The notes: generated from the letters alone by a model not told the origin. A DNA stretch of 64,000 nucleotides from Linanthus parryae (GCA_023055425.1 JALGPY010000006.1:90493935-90557934); one strand, 5' to 3'. Shown: positions 50,085 to 61,204, numbered from the stretch's first letter. Numbers and translations are program-made.

Positions 50085-51922
50085 CTAAAAATATTTTGAG
50101 GCCTCAGAGAAAGACGTAGGATCAGAGTGTGAAGTGGGTGAAGTGACAGAAAAACCAGCTTGTAAAAGAGAAGAGATAGAGGTGTGATACAGCTTCTTTT
50201 GATTACTGATCCCAGACTTACTACGAGTATGCATATGGTGAGAAGGTAGTGGAGGGGTGTTATTAGTCATCATTGGGCTAGAGGAGTTTGCCAAGCCTCT
50301 GCTGATACTGGGAGATGAAGAACCAGGAACCACAGGGGGCGCAGTAGCACTGGAGTCAGCAATACCATTAGTAGGAGCAGGATGCAGTTCCCTTTCATTG
50401 CCCTCAGAGGGTCCATGATGTTGCACATATATGGGTGGTGAAACGCTATGGGGATCAGGTGTAGTATCTGGTCTTGAATTGTCAAACTGTTGCACATATA
50501 TGGGAGGTGCAACGCTATGAGCATCAAGTGTAGTATCAGTTCTGGGTTGGGAGCCTGCAAACACAGAGGCAGAGGCTAAATCAGTAGAGTCTGAAGATGA
50601 CGAAGATGATAAATTTTCATAAGGAAAAGTGAACTCATCAAAAATAACATCACGACTAATGAAAAACTTATGTGCAGTACGGTCAAAACAAAGGTAACCT
50701 TTATATCCATCTGCATATCCCAAGAAAACACATATTTTGGTTTTGGGGTCTAACTTTGAAGACATGTAAGGTCTGATATAGGGGTAACATAAACAACCAA
50801 AAACCTTAAGGTGATCATAATCAGGTTTGACATGAAAAAGTAACTCATAAGGTGATTTATTTGATGTATTTGAACTAGGAATCTATTAATGAGATAAGTG
50901 GCTGTAGCCACAGCATGATACCAGAAAATTTTGGGAATATAAGCATTATGCAGTTAAGTAATAACAGTTTCAGTGATGTGACGATGTTTTCTCTCAGCTA
51001 CCCCATTTTGTTGGGGTGTATGAGGACAACATTTTTGTTGAAGAATTCCACTATCAGTTAATACCTTTTGGAAGAGAAAAGAAGGAAACTCTCCTCCTCC
51101 ATCTGTTCTTATAATCTTATTAAAATAATTGAGTAATTTTTCAATAAACAGTTTGGATTTGATGAAGACATTTGTTACTTCAGATTTGTGTTTCAAAGGA
51201 AAAAGCCAAGTAAATCTTGAAGCCTCATCAATAAACAAGACATAGAACTTATAACCATTAAAAGAAAGAGTTGAGGCAGGTCCCCATACATCATTGTGTA
51301 TCATATAGAGAGGATCAGTCACAGTAGTTTTAGATAAACTATAAGGAAGTCTATGCAATTTACCAGCTAAACAAGCATCACAGAGAGAATTAGAGGAAGA
51401 AACAGTGCGTAAATCAGAACAGTTTAAACATTTAGATAAAACAGAATTGGTAGGGTGGCCTAAACGAGAGTGCCACAAGGTGGATTTAACACGTTGACCC
51501 AAGTTTGCTTGAGGACCAGTCTTGAGAGACATGGAGGACAAGGGGTAGAAACCATTTTTACTTTGACCCTGATAAAGAGTTCGACCCGTATCCGTAGCCT
51601 GAATATAAAACGAATTTTTATCAAAAATGAATCGCACATTATTGTCATGACACATTTGATTAACAGATATAAGGTTCACGGAAATTTTAGGCACATGTAG
51701 AGTGTTAGGTAAAAGAAATGAATGAGAAGTTGTAGTTAATAAAGCAGTACCAGCACTTTGGATTGGTAAAGAATAACCGTTACCAACTCTAACGTGATCA
51801 TGTACAGAGTAAGGTTCAGAGATAGAAAGATTGGCTAAGTCCGCAGTCAAATGATTAGAAGCGCCAGTATCCGTAAGCCATACCTCAGAGGATGGTTGAT
51901 TTGCAGAGGACGTGGCAGCCAT
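50085..51922 (-). pseudogene. Copia D protease and integrase
   Basis: Frame 51922-50954 contains protease WLTDTGASNHLTADL, the pre-integrase zinc site LWHSRLGHPTNSVLSKCL with CDACLAGKLH, and integrase core residues in NDVWGP, RTDGGGEF and QQNGVAERKHRH, an intact D-D-E set. A stop at 50954 and small slips separate this from frame 50765-50085, which has the integrase C-terminal part (KTKICVFLGYADGYKGY) and a long Ser/Pro-rich linker leading to RT. Confidence 0.92.
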
Positions 51923-51952
51923 TGCAGCAAGGTGCTCTGGTGGATGACGTCC

Positions 51953-53040
51953 TTAATAGGCGTAGTCCATCTGGTGATAGCAATTTAGCGCCGAATGATA
52001 GTAAATCCCACAAATATGACAAGTTACCGGATTTGAATGACCCGATCCACCAGAGCGACCCTTCTGATATCCAGAACCAGACCGACCTGATCCGTATCCG
52101 TATCCGCCTCCTCGACCCGATCCATATCCTGACCCGGATCCGTATCCGCCACCGGACCCGGATCCGTAACCGCTACCATACCCGGATCCAGATCCAGAAT
52201 TGGAGCCATAACCGGATGAAGAACCCGATCCACCGGATCTGCTCCCTCTTGAGGAGTCAAAGCGTGCGCCCCCACGTTCACCACTCCGACCATCGCCTCG
52301 GTTGTTGGTAGGGTAACGACCGCCACCGCCGCCGCCGCGGTTGGCGAAGAAAGCGGTGGGAGAAGGGAGATCAGTTGAAGGAGCCTGAGATTGAAGCATA
52401 TGTTCTTCGGCACGTAAGAGGAGATGAAGTTCTTCAAAAGAAACCGGCGCAGATTTGATGCGGATGGGGGATCGGAAGGAGTTGTACTCCACCAGAAGCC
52501 CATTCAGTGTATACAACTGCATATCCTCATCGCCAATGGCAACAAAGGAGACGGCAAGCTGCTACGGAGGGTGGAAAGTCTTTGCATGTATAGATCGACA
52601 GAGTCACAACCCTTTTTGAGATTGTGTAGCTCTGATTTAAGTTGTAGAACATTAGATCTGGTGAGAGAACCATAGCGGCGCTCTAGGGTTTCCCAAGCGG
52701 ATATGGCGAGAGAGGCACCAAGAACAAGAGTCTAGGCTTCGGCGGACAGCGTAGCATTAAGAATGGTAAGAACAGCTTGATCTTGCAAGATCCAGGCTGT
52801 GTAGGCCGGATTTGCAAGAGGAGAGAAAGAACCATCAGGGCACGTAAGAACCTCCGGTGGACAGATGGAAGATCCGTCCAAGTGACCATATAAACTGTGA
52901 GTTTTGAAAATAGACGAGATTTGATGTCTCTAAAGAACAAAATTGCTCGAATCGAGCTTAAATGGTAGGAGATTGTGGATGTTGGATAATAGATATAGCA
53001 GCGGAGCCGGTGAAGACTCGTCGGAGATGTGTGATGAATT
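51953..53040 (-). pseudogene. Copia D Gag with a Gly/Ser/Tyr-rich low-complexity region
   Basis: Near 53035 the minus strand starts MNSSHISDESSPAPLLYL, then FKLDSSNFVLWRHQI, the Copia Gag start. A TAG at 52732-52734 and a frameshift near 52510 interrupt it. Frame 52522-51953 continues with VSFEELHLLLRAEEHML, an Arg-Gly-rich part, about 70 residues dominated by GYGSGSG-type repeats, and a zinc knuckle CHICGIYYHSALNC of intact C-X2-C-X4-H-X4-C form. A TAA at 51953-51955 separates Gag from protease. Copia Gags often have basic linkers here; a tyrosine-spaced Gly/Ser repeat of this length is unusual. Confidence 0.88.
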
Positions 53041-53052
53041 CATCTGGTCAGG

Positions 53053-53064
53053 CATCTGATACCA
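53053..53064 (-). other. Primer-binding site of Copia D
   Basis: TGGTATCAGATG on the minus strand, directly adjoining the 5' LTR. Confidence 0.9.
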
Positions 53065-53406
53065 TGACAGAGAGATTAGGTTTAGAGAGAGAGAAGGATA
53101 GAGATGAAATGAAACGAATGAGAGTAATTAACTCTCATGTATTGAATTCTTCATACGTGTAGAGAATAAGAAGATTATATACAAAGAACCATCTAGATGA
53201 TCGTTGGATTACAATTCAACGGTAGGAAAATATCTTATCAAACCCTAATAACAATGGGCTGAAACAATACATAAACTAGATTGGACTGGATTAATACATA
53301 GGCCCAATAGAGAAAATAACGGGAGAACTAGCTTAGTGTTGCTGAAGCCCAATCTTCATGGAAGGTCCAGTGACTTCGAAGCCCAATCTTCATGTGGCTG
53401 TTATTA
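53065..53406 (-). repeat. Copia D 5' LTR (342 bp)
   Basis: Partner of 48245-48586, followed by the CATTT duplication. Confidence 0.93.
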
Positions 53407-53432
53407 CATTTTTCACAGCAGCTTTCGTACAA

Positions 53433-53698
53433 TACTTCCTCCTAGTTTGTCCCGTCTCTATGTTCCTAATTTTATTTTTGTCACTATTCACTGGGTCACT
53501 TTGACCCCGTGATTTGAATAGCAAATCGATGTAATTTTTTAATAATTTTTTCATTGTGTTGTAGATAAAAGTTGCTTTATAATATGGTGAAAAATTATCA
53601 AAAAATCGTATTATTTTGTTATCCAAATCACTCGTCAAAGTGACCCAGATATGAGTAAAAAAAGTCAAATAGTAACAAGGAGACGGGACAGACTGATA
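53433..53698. mobile_element. Stowaway-like MITE
   Basis: The left end TACTTCCTCCTAGTTTGTCC and the right end, reading CAGTCTGTCCCGTCTCC on the minus strand, form imperfect inverted repeats. The interior halves are also mutually inverted (GGGTCACTTTGAC near both ends). The TACTCCCTCC-type start is typical of Tc1/mariner-derived Stowaway MITEs with TA targets. Confidence 0.65.
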
Positions 53699-54092
53699 CA
53701 CAGCAACGGACTAAAACTCCACATCATTACCAACCAAGTCCTTAGTCAAGTTGCCCATGTTCAGAGCAATTCATCATCTCAAAACCCTAGGTACATTAAA
53801 CAAATTATTTCAATAAATATAACCCTCCACATGATTTCATCCTGTTTCTTTTGTCGTTGCCACTATCTGCTAATGGGAATCTATATGGCCGAAAGTGTCA
53901 TTCATTGGTCTAGTGGGAATCGAAAGAAGCCAAAGAGTGGAATGACCGCTCAGCCTACCATAATTTCAGCTGCGATCTATTGACGCAAGAAAACAATGTA
54001 TTTTCGGTTAAAGTGAATCATTGCAAATTCGTGGACTATGATATTTCGTTCACGTTAAGGCCAAAGACGAGGGGTAGCGGTTGTATGCAGAG
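53699..54092. other. Spacer, nothing recognised
   Basis: No repeat ends or protein motifs. A 63-codon open frame at 53980-54171 runs into the neighbouring MULE MITE and is not supported. Confidence 0.5.
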
Positions 54093-54101
54093 TACTTTAG
54101 A

Positions 54102-54412
54102 GAGTAAAAGACACTTTCACCCTCTCAAGTTTGATACAAGGACACTTTCAGCCCTTTCATTTCGAGAATAACACATTCACCCCATTTTTCCGTCATATTC
54201 TAAATATGACATCGTTAGTCTAGGGACGGTTGTCTATGACAATAGTAGTTTTGGGAATAAATCTGTTCTTCTAGAGCATGATATGACATAGTCAAGAAGT
54301 GCAATTGTCTTGAAATGTAGAACACAAAATGGGTGAAAGTGTCATTTCCCGATCAAGAAGGAGTGAAAGTGTATTTTCGTCAAACTTGAGGAGGTGAAAG
54401 TGTCTTTTACTC
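54102..54412. mobile_element. 311-bp MULE-type MITE, TSD TACTTTAGA
   Basis: Inverted ends GAGTAAAAGACACTTTCACC are exact over 20 bp. The 9-bp duplication TACTTTAGA lies at 54093-54101 and 54413-54421. The interior repeats the phrase GTGAAAGTGT several times in both orientations. It has no coding capacity. Confidence 0.85.
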
Positions 54413-54460
54413 TACTTTAGAGCTAATAGTTGTGAATACAGTGGCCATGGAGCTGGTACA

Positions 54461-54875
54461 TACTACATCCGTTTCTTCTCTATCACACCAGTTTGATTTT
54501 TTGACTCGTATCTTGGTCTTTTTGACCGGGTGATAAGAATAGCAAAACGATGCAATTTTTCGATAATTTTTTCAAAATATTATATAATAGTTTTTACTTT
54601 AGAACACCATGGAAATATTATTACAACTAGATAATGCCCCGTGGCCCAAGGCCACTAAAAAGTAAAAAGGGATCTTGATTGACTTTGTAGCCACTGATAT
54701 TCACCTAATTTAACGGCTGGTAGTGAGCCACATGACAGTGATGAACAGGAAACGGCCATCCTGTTTTAGTAAATAGACATTGCATTGTTTTGCTACCTAA
54801 ATCACTAGGTCAAAGTGACTCAGTAAATAGTGATGAAAATCGAACCGTTGTGATAGAGAAGAAACAGAGGTAGTA
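54461..54875. mobile_element. Stowaway-like MITE carrying a mini-Helitron
   Basis: The left end TACTACATCCGTTTCTTCTC pairs with the right end, TACTACCTCTGTTTCTTCTC on the minus strand, for about 28 bp. The interior resembles the MITE at 53433-53698 (TTGACC/GGTCAAAGTGAC and ACGATGCAATTTTT). A Helitron at 54627-54777 interrupts it. Confidence 0.8.
54627..54777 (-). mobile_element. 151-bp mini-Helitron
   Basis: On the minus strand it starts TCTATTTACTAAAACAGG. It ends with the hairpin GTGGCCTTGGGCCAC, a spacer and CTAG before a host T. The host base before the TC is G rather than the usual A. No coding sequence. Confidence 0.7.
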
Positions 54876-55221
54876 TAATAGAAAACTGAAACAAACATGG
54901 CAAAATTTGTTCGTTGTGCCAGAGTTACTAAACAATAGTGGTACTAAAATTTGATCATTGTGTTGGAGAAGCTAACGTTTATGCCCATGAGATTGCAAAT
55001 GGGCTCTTTCTGCAAAGTTTGGGATTACCGGTAAGGGGTGAAAGCAATATGACTTCCTGATTCAAAATTCTACTCTTTATAGTTTGATTGTAATACGGGA
55101 TCTTCTTGTAGGGACTGATCCCCCTGATTTTGTTCTGGATTCATAGATTTATATATATCACTCATTTCATTAAAAAAAATGCAATGGGATAAAAATAGAT
55201 GTCAAATGCATTTTTTAAATA
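54876..55221. other. Spacer, nothing firmly recognised
   Basis: AT-rich, with a short A run at about 55172-55179. It could be a decayed non-LTR tail, but no motif supports that. Confidence 0.4.
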
Positions 55222-55346
55222 GTAAAAGACAAAATGCACCCTCCTTAGATGAACTATATACAAAAACAACCTCATTGTTCGGGGATATACAAAAAAGAAC
55301 CCTGTCAGTGGATGGACGTTGGACAAATACCCCTCTGTTAGTGTTA
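55222..55346 (+). mobile_element. Truncated MULE terminus
   Basis: AGTAAAAGACAAAATGCACC followed by CTATATACAAAAACAACCTC, then TCGGGGATATACA, aligns with the TIR of the MULE at 6349. The rest is cut off by the LTR array that begins at 55352, and no opposite end is seen beyond 59518. Confidence 0.7.
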
Positions 55347-55351
55347 GTCAG

Positions 55352-55649
55352 TGATACACCCAGTATCGTACCAGTAGCTTGAGAGGCTACGAATCTCTAC
55401 CAGTAGTTCGTGAGACTACGAAAAACTACGAAACGAAACAAAATAAACTGAAAAAAACTCAAAACAATTCTTATTTCATGTGAATAATACTAACCATTAC
55501 AGTGTTTAAATAGAAAAACAATAACCCTAGCTTGACCCAACGGGCTCGGCCCGAGTAATTAAATAAATAAACTAACTAACAATAATAATTATTATTAAGT
55601 AAATAAAATAATAATAATATGTGACGATGAAATACGGTTAACCGTATCA
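55352..55649 (-). repeat. LTR copy 1 of the array (298 bp)
   Basis: TGATACACCCAGTATC...CCGTATCA. Just inside are two small stem-loops (GTAGC..GGCTAC and GTAGT..ACTAC). Confidence 0.9.
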
Positions 55650-56725
55650 ACTCCCCCGCAGTTGAAAAACACATTGTCCTCAAGGTGGATGTAAAGGAAA
55701 TCTTTGAGAAGTCTTGAACTATGTTTGCCCGGATCAAATGGACGGCAAACGAGCTTTAGAATCACATTGTGTAGTCTCAAATTAACACTAAGTCCAAATA
55801 TATGGTGTCCAAAAGATTTAGGCCCAAAATGAGACCAAATCAGTGAAAGTGTACGGGGTAGAGCTGAAAATTCGGGCCGAAAACAGTTAACAGGCGTAAA
55901 ATAACGTAGTCCAAAATTTATTGGTGGCCCACTAACTAACCTAAACCCACTAAGGGTCTGAGAACCCCTCTGCAATGTTTGGCGACCATGGATGTCGTCG
56001 GTCCAAGTGTGGCGGCTGGTGGCGCTGGAAAAGGTAGAACCGCCTGCTATTGGGGCGAACAGAGGTCGTCGGAGCGGTCCGGGGGTTCTGGCGGTGTTGG
56101 TGAGGAAACCGTCGACTGGAGAGTGGTCGCGGGCGGCCGACCTGTGGACTGGAATCGTTGTGGCGTCGTTGGAGCTCGCGAAGCCGGTGGTGGTTTCGGA
56201 TCGGGCAAAAATTTGAGGCCGGTTAGGGTCGTTGGAGGTCTGGGACTGTTCTTGCTGCTGGGTAAGTTGTGAGGGCAGCGGGTTGTCTTATTGATGTGGA
56301 AGCGCCGATGATTTGGGTCGTCTTCAAGCTCGACGGGAGCAGGCAGAGGCACGGGGGTTTGCTGGGGCGGAGTGCTTTGCGGTTGTTGCTGCTTCTAAAA
56401 TGCCGGAGGTTGGAAGAGCCGCGAAGATTGCGTGATTTGGCACTCATAGAGTTTTGGAAGGGGCGCAGAGAAGGCCTCCTGGGTCGCCGGATCTGGGGAA
56501 GATGGCGGCAGTCAGGCGACTTGATGTTGTCGTTGTTCTTGCGATGGTTGTGAACCTAGCAGGAACGGCGGCTGTGGCAAGCGGCCTCCGATTCTGTCAC
56601 ATGTCGCTATGATCCTGTCGGCACATGAGATCATATTTGTGACCTTGGAGTTCAAGAACATGACTTGATCGAGGAGTTATGCGAGTATGTAATCCCGTTG
56701 TGAGTTCACGATGAAAGCACCAAAT

Positions 56726-57051
56726 TGATACACCCAGTATCGTACCAGTAGCTTGAGAGGCTACGAATCTCTACCAGTAGTTCGTGAGACTACGAAAAAC
56801 TACGAAACGAAACAAAATAAACTGAAATAAACTCAAACAATTCTTATTCCATGTGAATAATACTAACCATTACAGTGTTTAAATAGAAAAACAATAACCC
56901 TAGCTTGACCCAACGAGCTCGGCCCAGTCTACTACTAATTAAATAAACGACTAATTAAATAAATAAACTAACTAACAATAATGATAATAATAATAATAAT
57001 TAAGTAAAAAAAATAGTAATACGTGATGATGAAATACGGTTAACCGTATCA
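56726..57051 (-). repeat. LTR copy 2 of the array (326 bp, shared)
   Basis: Same ends as copy 1; longer by expansion of AT-rich and ATA-type short repeats near 56930-57000. Confidence 0.9.
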
Positions 57052-57423
57052 ACTCCCCCGCGTTGAAAAATACCTTTTCCTCAAGGTGGATGTGGAGGAA
57101 ATCTTCAAGAAGTCTTGAATTATGTGTGCCAGGATCAAAGGGACGGCAAACGAGCTTTAGAACCTCATTGTGTAGTCTCAAATTAACACTAAGTCCAAAT
57201 ATATGGTGTCCAAAATATTTAGGCCCAAAATGAGACCAAAGCAGTGAAAGTGAACGGGGTAGAGCTAAAAATTTGGGTCCAAAACAGTTAACAGGGGTAA
57301 ACTAATGTAGTCCAAAATTTATTGGTGGCCCACTAAATAACCTAAACCCACTAAGGGTCTGAGAACCCCTCTACAATGTTTGGCGGCCATGGATGTCGTC
57401 GGTCCAAGTGTGGCGGCTGGTGG

Positions 57424-58545
57424 TAGGGCTGGCAATTCGGGTCAACCCGTCGGGTTACGGGTCGTGTCGACCTTGGACGGGTCGTTAATGGGTTGACCCG
57501 ATGCCGACCCGGGTCCTTAATCGTGTCCAAATGTTAAACCCAAACCCGACCTATTTATTAATCGGGTAACCCGACACGACCCAGGTAACCCGTTTAATAA
57601 ACGGGTCGTGTCGGGTAACCTGATTTTAACCTGAACCCGACCTGTTCTGAAAGATTAAAATGAAAACAAAAATCAGAGAGATGTGGAGGAGAAACGACAA
57701 GCAGAACTGAGTGTCGATGACCAGATTTGAATTCATAGCAATCAAAACAATCTATTGAATCTTCAAACTGAACAGAAATAGTTCAGATTTCATACAAAAT
57801 ACTTTTTTTGTTAACAATCGTTTATTTGTACATTACGTAAAGATAATCAGATCTGCAACTAACAGACAGAGAGAGAGAGAGGGGCGAGACTGACAGCGGG
57901 ACGATGTCTTCCTTGAGGCGAGATCGAGGGAGACAAGGTCTTAACTGAGATGGGTTACACATGATCAAATCCAACACGCGATGAAACGGTGGAGCGATCT
58001 GAGTGCTCTTTGTCTTCTACTCGACCGAGAGTCTGCGATTGTCTGCGATTCTGAGAGCAAGAGGGATTTGGTAGACAGATCGGAGAATCCGAAGAGGTTG
58101 CGTCACTAGCAAATGGATTAGGGTTTTAGCCTTCTCTCTGGGGTGTGGCATTGTGACAGCCGACAGGTGAAAATGAGAGAATGAGATTAGGATGGTGAGT
58201 GAAAACAAATCTTATATACTCATGGTTAAAACTTTAACATGGGTTAGGTTAGGCTAGGCTAGTTTGACATGCAATATTATTATATTGGGAACCAACGCTG
58301 GGGTAGTTTCGTCTTCTTTTTTTTAGTTTGGGTTAAATAGTAGAATTAAAAAAATATATTTTATGCGGGTTGTAGCGGGTTATTTCGAGTCGCGCGGATT
58401 GACCCTAACCCGACCCATTTATCTTCGTGTCGATTTCGAGTCGACCCGTCATTGACCCGTTGCGGGTTCATGTCGACCCAAACCCGCTAACTTCGTGTTG
58501 TTTTCGAGTCGTGTTGTCGTGTCGTATCAAATATTGCAAGCCCTA
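57424..58545. mobile_element. Non-autonomous hAT element, 1,122 bp, TSD GCTGGTGG
   Basis: Ends TAGGGCTGGCAAT and, on the minus strand, TAGGGCTTGCAAT. The 8-bp duplication GCTGGTGG lies at 57416-57423 and 58546-58553. The homologous internal region at about 56015 is an exact empty site. Subterminal DNA is rich in CGGGT/ACCCG words. No transposase frame. Confidence 0.92.
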
Positions 58546-58553
58546 GCTGGTGG

Positions 58554-59236
58554 CGCTGGAAAAGGTGAAACCGCCTGCTGTTGGGGCGAACAGAGGTCGT
58601 CAGAGCGGTCCGGGGGTTCTGGCGGTGTTGGTGAGGAGACTGTCGACTAGAGAGTGGTTGGGGGCGGTCGACCTGTGGACTGGATTGTGGCGTCGTCGGA
58701 GCTCGCGAAGCAGGTGATGTTTTCGGATCGGGCAAAAATTGGAGGCCGGTTAGGGTCGTTGAAGGTCTGGGACTGTTCTTGTTGCAGGGTAAGTTGTGAG
58801 GGCAGCGGGTTGTCTTCTTGATGTGGAAGCGCCGGTGATTTGGGTCGTCTTCAAGCTCGACGCGAGCAGGCGGAGGCACGGGGTTTTGCTGGGGCGGAGT
58901 GCTTTGCGGCTGTTGCTGCTTCTGAAACGCCGGAGGTTGGAAGAGCCGCAAAGGCTGCGTGATTTGGCACTCCTGGAGTTCTGGAAGGGGCGCAGAGAAG
59001 GCCTCCTGGGTCGCCGGATCTGGGGAAGATGACGGCAGTGAGGCGACTTGCTGTTGTCGTTGTTCTTGCGATGGTTGTGAACCTAGCGACAACGGCGGCT
59101 GTGGCAAGCGGCCTCCGATTCTGTCACATGTCGCTATGATCCTGTCGGCACATGAGATCATATTTGTGACCTTGGAGTTCAAGAACTTGACTTGATCGAG
59201 GAGTTGTGCGAGTATGTAATCCCGTTGTGAGTTCAT
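58554..59236 (-). pseudogene. Gag-like leader ORF of the LTR array, second unit
   Basis: The ATG at 59236 follows the 5' LTR by about 15 bp and reads MNSQRDYILAQLLDQVKFLN, a helical, coiled-coil-like start. About 200 Pro/Gln/Ser-rich residues follow, until the hAT element cuts the frame. No capsid or zinc knuckle is visible. In the first unit the same region is broken by indels. It may be a residual Gag N-terminus. Confidence 0.5.
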
Positions 59237-59252
59237 GATGAAAGCACCAAAT

Positions 59253-59518
59253 TGATACACCCAGTATCGTACCAGTAGCTTGAGAGGCTACGAATCTCTA
59301 CCAGTAGTTCGTGAGACTACGAAATACTACGAAACGAAACAAAATAAACTGAAATAAACTCAAACAATTCTTATTCCATGTGAATAATACTAACTATTAC
59401 AGTGTTTAAATAGATTAACAATAACCCTAGCTTGACCCAACGAGCTCGGCCCAGTCTACTACTAATTAAATAAACGACTAATTAAATAAATAAACTAATA
59501 ATAATAATAATAATAATC
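59253..59518 (-). repeat. LTR copy 3 of the array (truncated)
   Basis: It matches copies 1 and 2 from TGATACACCC, but homology ends in the AAT repeat near 59518 and the GGTTAACCGTATCA end is missing. Confidence 0.85.
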
Positions 59519-61204
59519 GGATACATGATACCATTAGGAAACTTCTCTCTGGAATAAGATCGATTGATTATGTAAATTCAAAGAGCAAATTGATTTGTTG
59601 AGAAAAGTTTTATCGAGAGAACGAGTTGCAACTTTGTCAAGGGGAATGGGGCTAATGCCATTCTCGTAAAGAGTTGCACGATAGCGGAAAACCCAACCTA
59701 GGTGACTGGAGATCCCAATAACTATGTTCAAAAGGGACAAACTAACTATTTGTGCAAATACCAAAATCACTGACCAAGGAAACTATGTTTACATCCCATT
59801 CCTAGGACGGCGAGTGGTAGAACCTGGGTAAGATACATTTTTAATGAGACGACATGTTAAGACGAGTACGGATAGATACCGTTGTGCACAAGAGATTCCG
59901 GCGGGGAGACCTCCGTGTACACCGTATGTAGAGGATCAGAGATCGCACAGGAAGAGTTGGGTTGTGTGTAGGGAGAGAGTAAGGCAGTAGTAATGTCTGA
60001 GAGAGAGACAGAGGTTTGGCAGAGCTTCCGCGTATGGCTAGTGTGTCCTCTTTTGTATGGAAAGGTTAACGTCCTATATATAGCAGAGAACGTGACCGTT
60101 GTAGTGTGGTTAATGCGCCCATTAATGGCGGCTTAATTAGCTTAACCATAACGGCACGTTCGTCCGAGTATATAGGGACCGTTACAGCACGTTGTGCGCG
60201 AATACCGGAACCGTTACGAGGTTGACCGGGTTTGGCCGGATTGACCGGGTTTATGGAGCTCGTGCCATAAATCTCTCAAAACAGTTACTAAAGGTCGCGC
60301 GCGGGTTTGGCTCGCACGCGACAGGGATTACTCTAGCCTCCAAACCACTAAGTCCCTACAAGTCCCGTGCAGTGGTATGCGAGGACTCTGTCTCGCAGCC
60401 CCCACATGGATCAGCTCGGCTGGTGATCCAGTGTGTGTGGAGCACAATATGGTGTGCTGGATGGTTGCCACGTGGCCAAGATCTGTCAGCTCAGAAAGCA
60501 CTATCTACATTAGCCCCCTTTCTGCGCGTGAAGGCTCATAGCTGTCTAGTCTTCCATGCGCGGAAACCAACATACGCGTCGCCGCCACGCACCAATTCAA
60601 ATACGGGTAAGTTCAGCCCCCGTGCGTGCCATTATGACCTAAAACCCCTATAGTCGTGCCGTCTGGCCTTTAGGGTTTTAGGCGTGACGTCAGCTTGTCC
60701 TGTGATTGCCATTATGACCCTTAATTGTTTTTGGATAAATACTTTGTATCCCCCATTGTTGCAAAGCATCACTTCTTTCTCTTAAAGTGAATGGTACCCG
60801 GAAGTCTTCGAGAGCAGATTCAGATAATCAATCACCAATTCAGAACTGCAATTCGTCTTCTTCAACTGTGCGTATCCAAGCAGGCTTCACAGAAACAAGG
60901 TTGGCCTTGTTTAATTTCGATTCAACATACTAGCATATGCTTCGAACTGCGTTGGATCTGTAAACCCATAACATATGATTTGTTGGAACTTGTGAAGAAG
61001 CTTCAAGCTTTGGACCCAATTGTGGCTTAATCCTTCAATAATAAGGACTTTGGATAGGGTTTTGAAATCCCTGATAATGCAACCCTCTAATTTCTGAAAT
61101 TGATACCAGAAACTGTTCATCATTCTTTCCATAGATCTTGAATCTCGAAATTCAAACTGAGTGTAGCATGTTTCTCCCCCTTTTTTTCTTACTCTTCCGC
61201 AGGA
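59519..61204. other. Uncharacterised spacer and 5' region of the PMD gene
   Basis: GC content is higher than in other spacers. It contains CTATATATAG (60073-60082) and GGATAAATACT (about 60732), possible TATA boxes, and repeated GACCGGGTTT words near 60225-60250. A splice-acceptor-like CCGCAG at 61197-61202, two bases before the PMD ATG, suggests a 5' UTR intron. An open frame at 60192-60653 has no family signature. No TE boundary was found. Confidence 0.45.

Larger units (their letters stand above)
48245..53406 (-). mobile_element. Copia element D, 5.16 kb, complete structure, TSD CATTT
   Basis: Two 342-bp LTRs (48245-48586 and 53065-53406) are flanked by CATTT (48240-48244 and 53407-53411). 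On the minus strand the primer-binding site TGGTATCAGATG (53064-53053) and the polypurine tract ACGAGGGGG (48595-48587) abut the LTRs. I count about 18 differences between the LTRs, near 95% identity. All domains gag, PR, INT, RT and RNase H are present in order. The element is silenced mainly by point stop codons rather than by rearrangement. Both LTRs start TAATAA on the coding strand instead of the usual TG. Confidence 0.93.
55352..59518 (-). mobile_element. Reina-like non-autonomous LTR element, LTR-I-LTR-I-LTR array
   Basis: Three copies of one LTR (55352-55649, 56726-57051, 59253-59518) in the same orientation enclose two internal regions. They are 1,076 bp and, after removing a hAT insertion and its duplication, 1,071 bp long, and homologous throughout. 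Each internal region ends on the minus strand with a CTTGAGGACAA-like phrase and a GGGGGAG polypurine tract before the 3' LTR, and starts with TTGGTGCTTTCAT after the 5' LTR. Short LTRs and these phrases resemble Reina-type chromoviruses. No pol is present. The third LTR lacks its last part. A shared middle LTR is the product expected from unequal recombination. Confidence 0.88.

Noticed and set aside
55979..56553. Plus-strand Gly/Arg-rich ORFs in the LTR array
   Set aside because: They are antisense to the Pro/Gln-rich leader ORF of the element and are reproduced in both units.
60192..60653. 153-codon plus-strand ORF upstream of the PMD gene
   Set aside because: No recognisable family, no splice or start context, and GC-rich DNA where open frames are expected.
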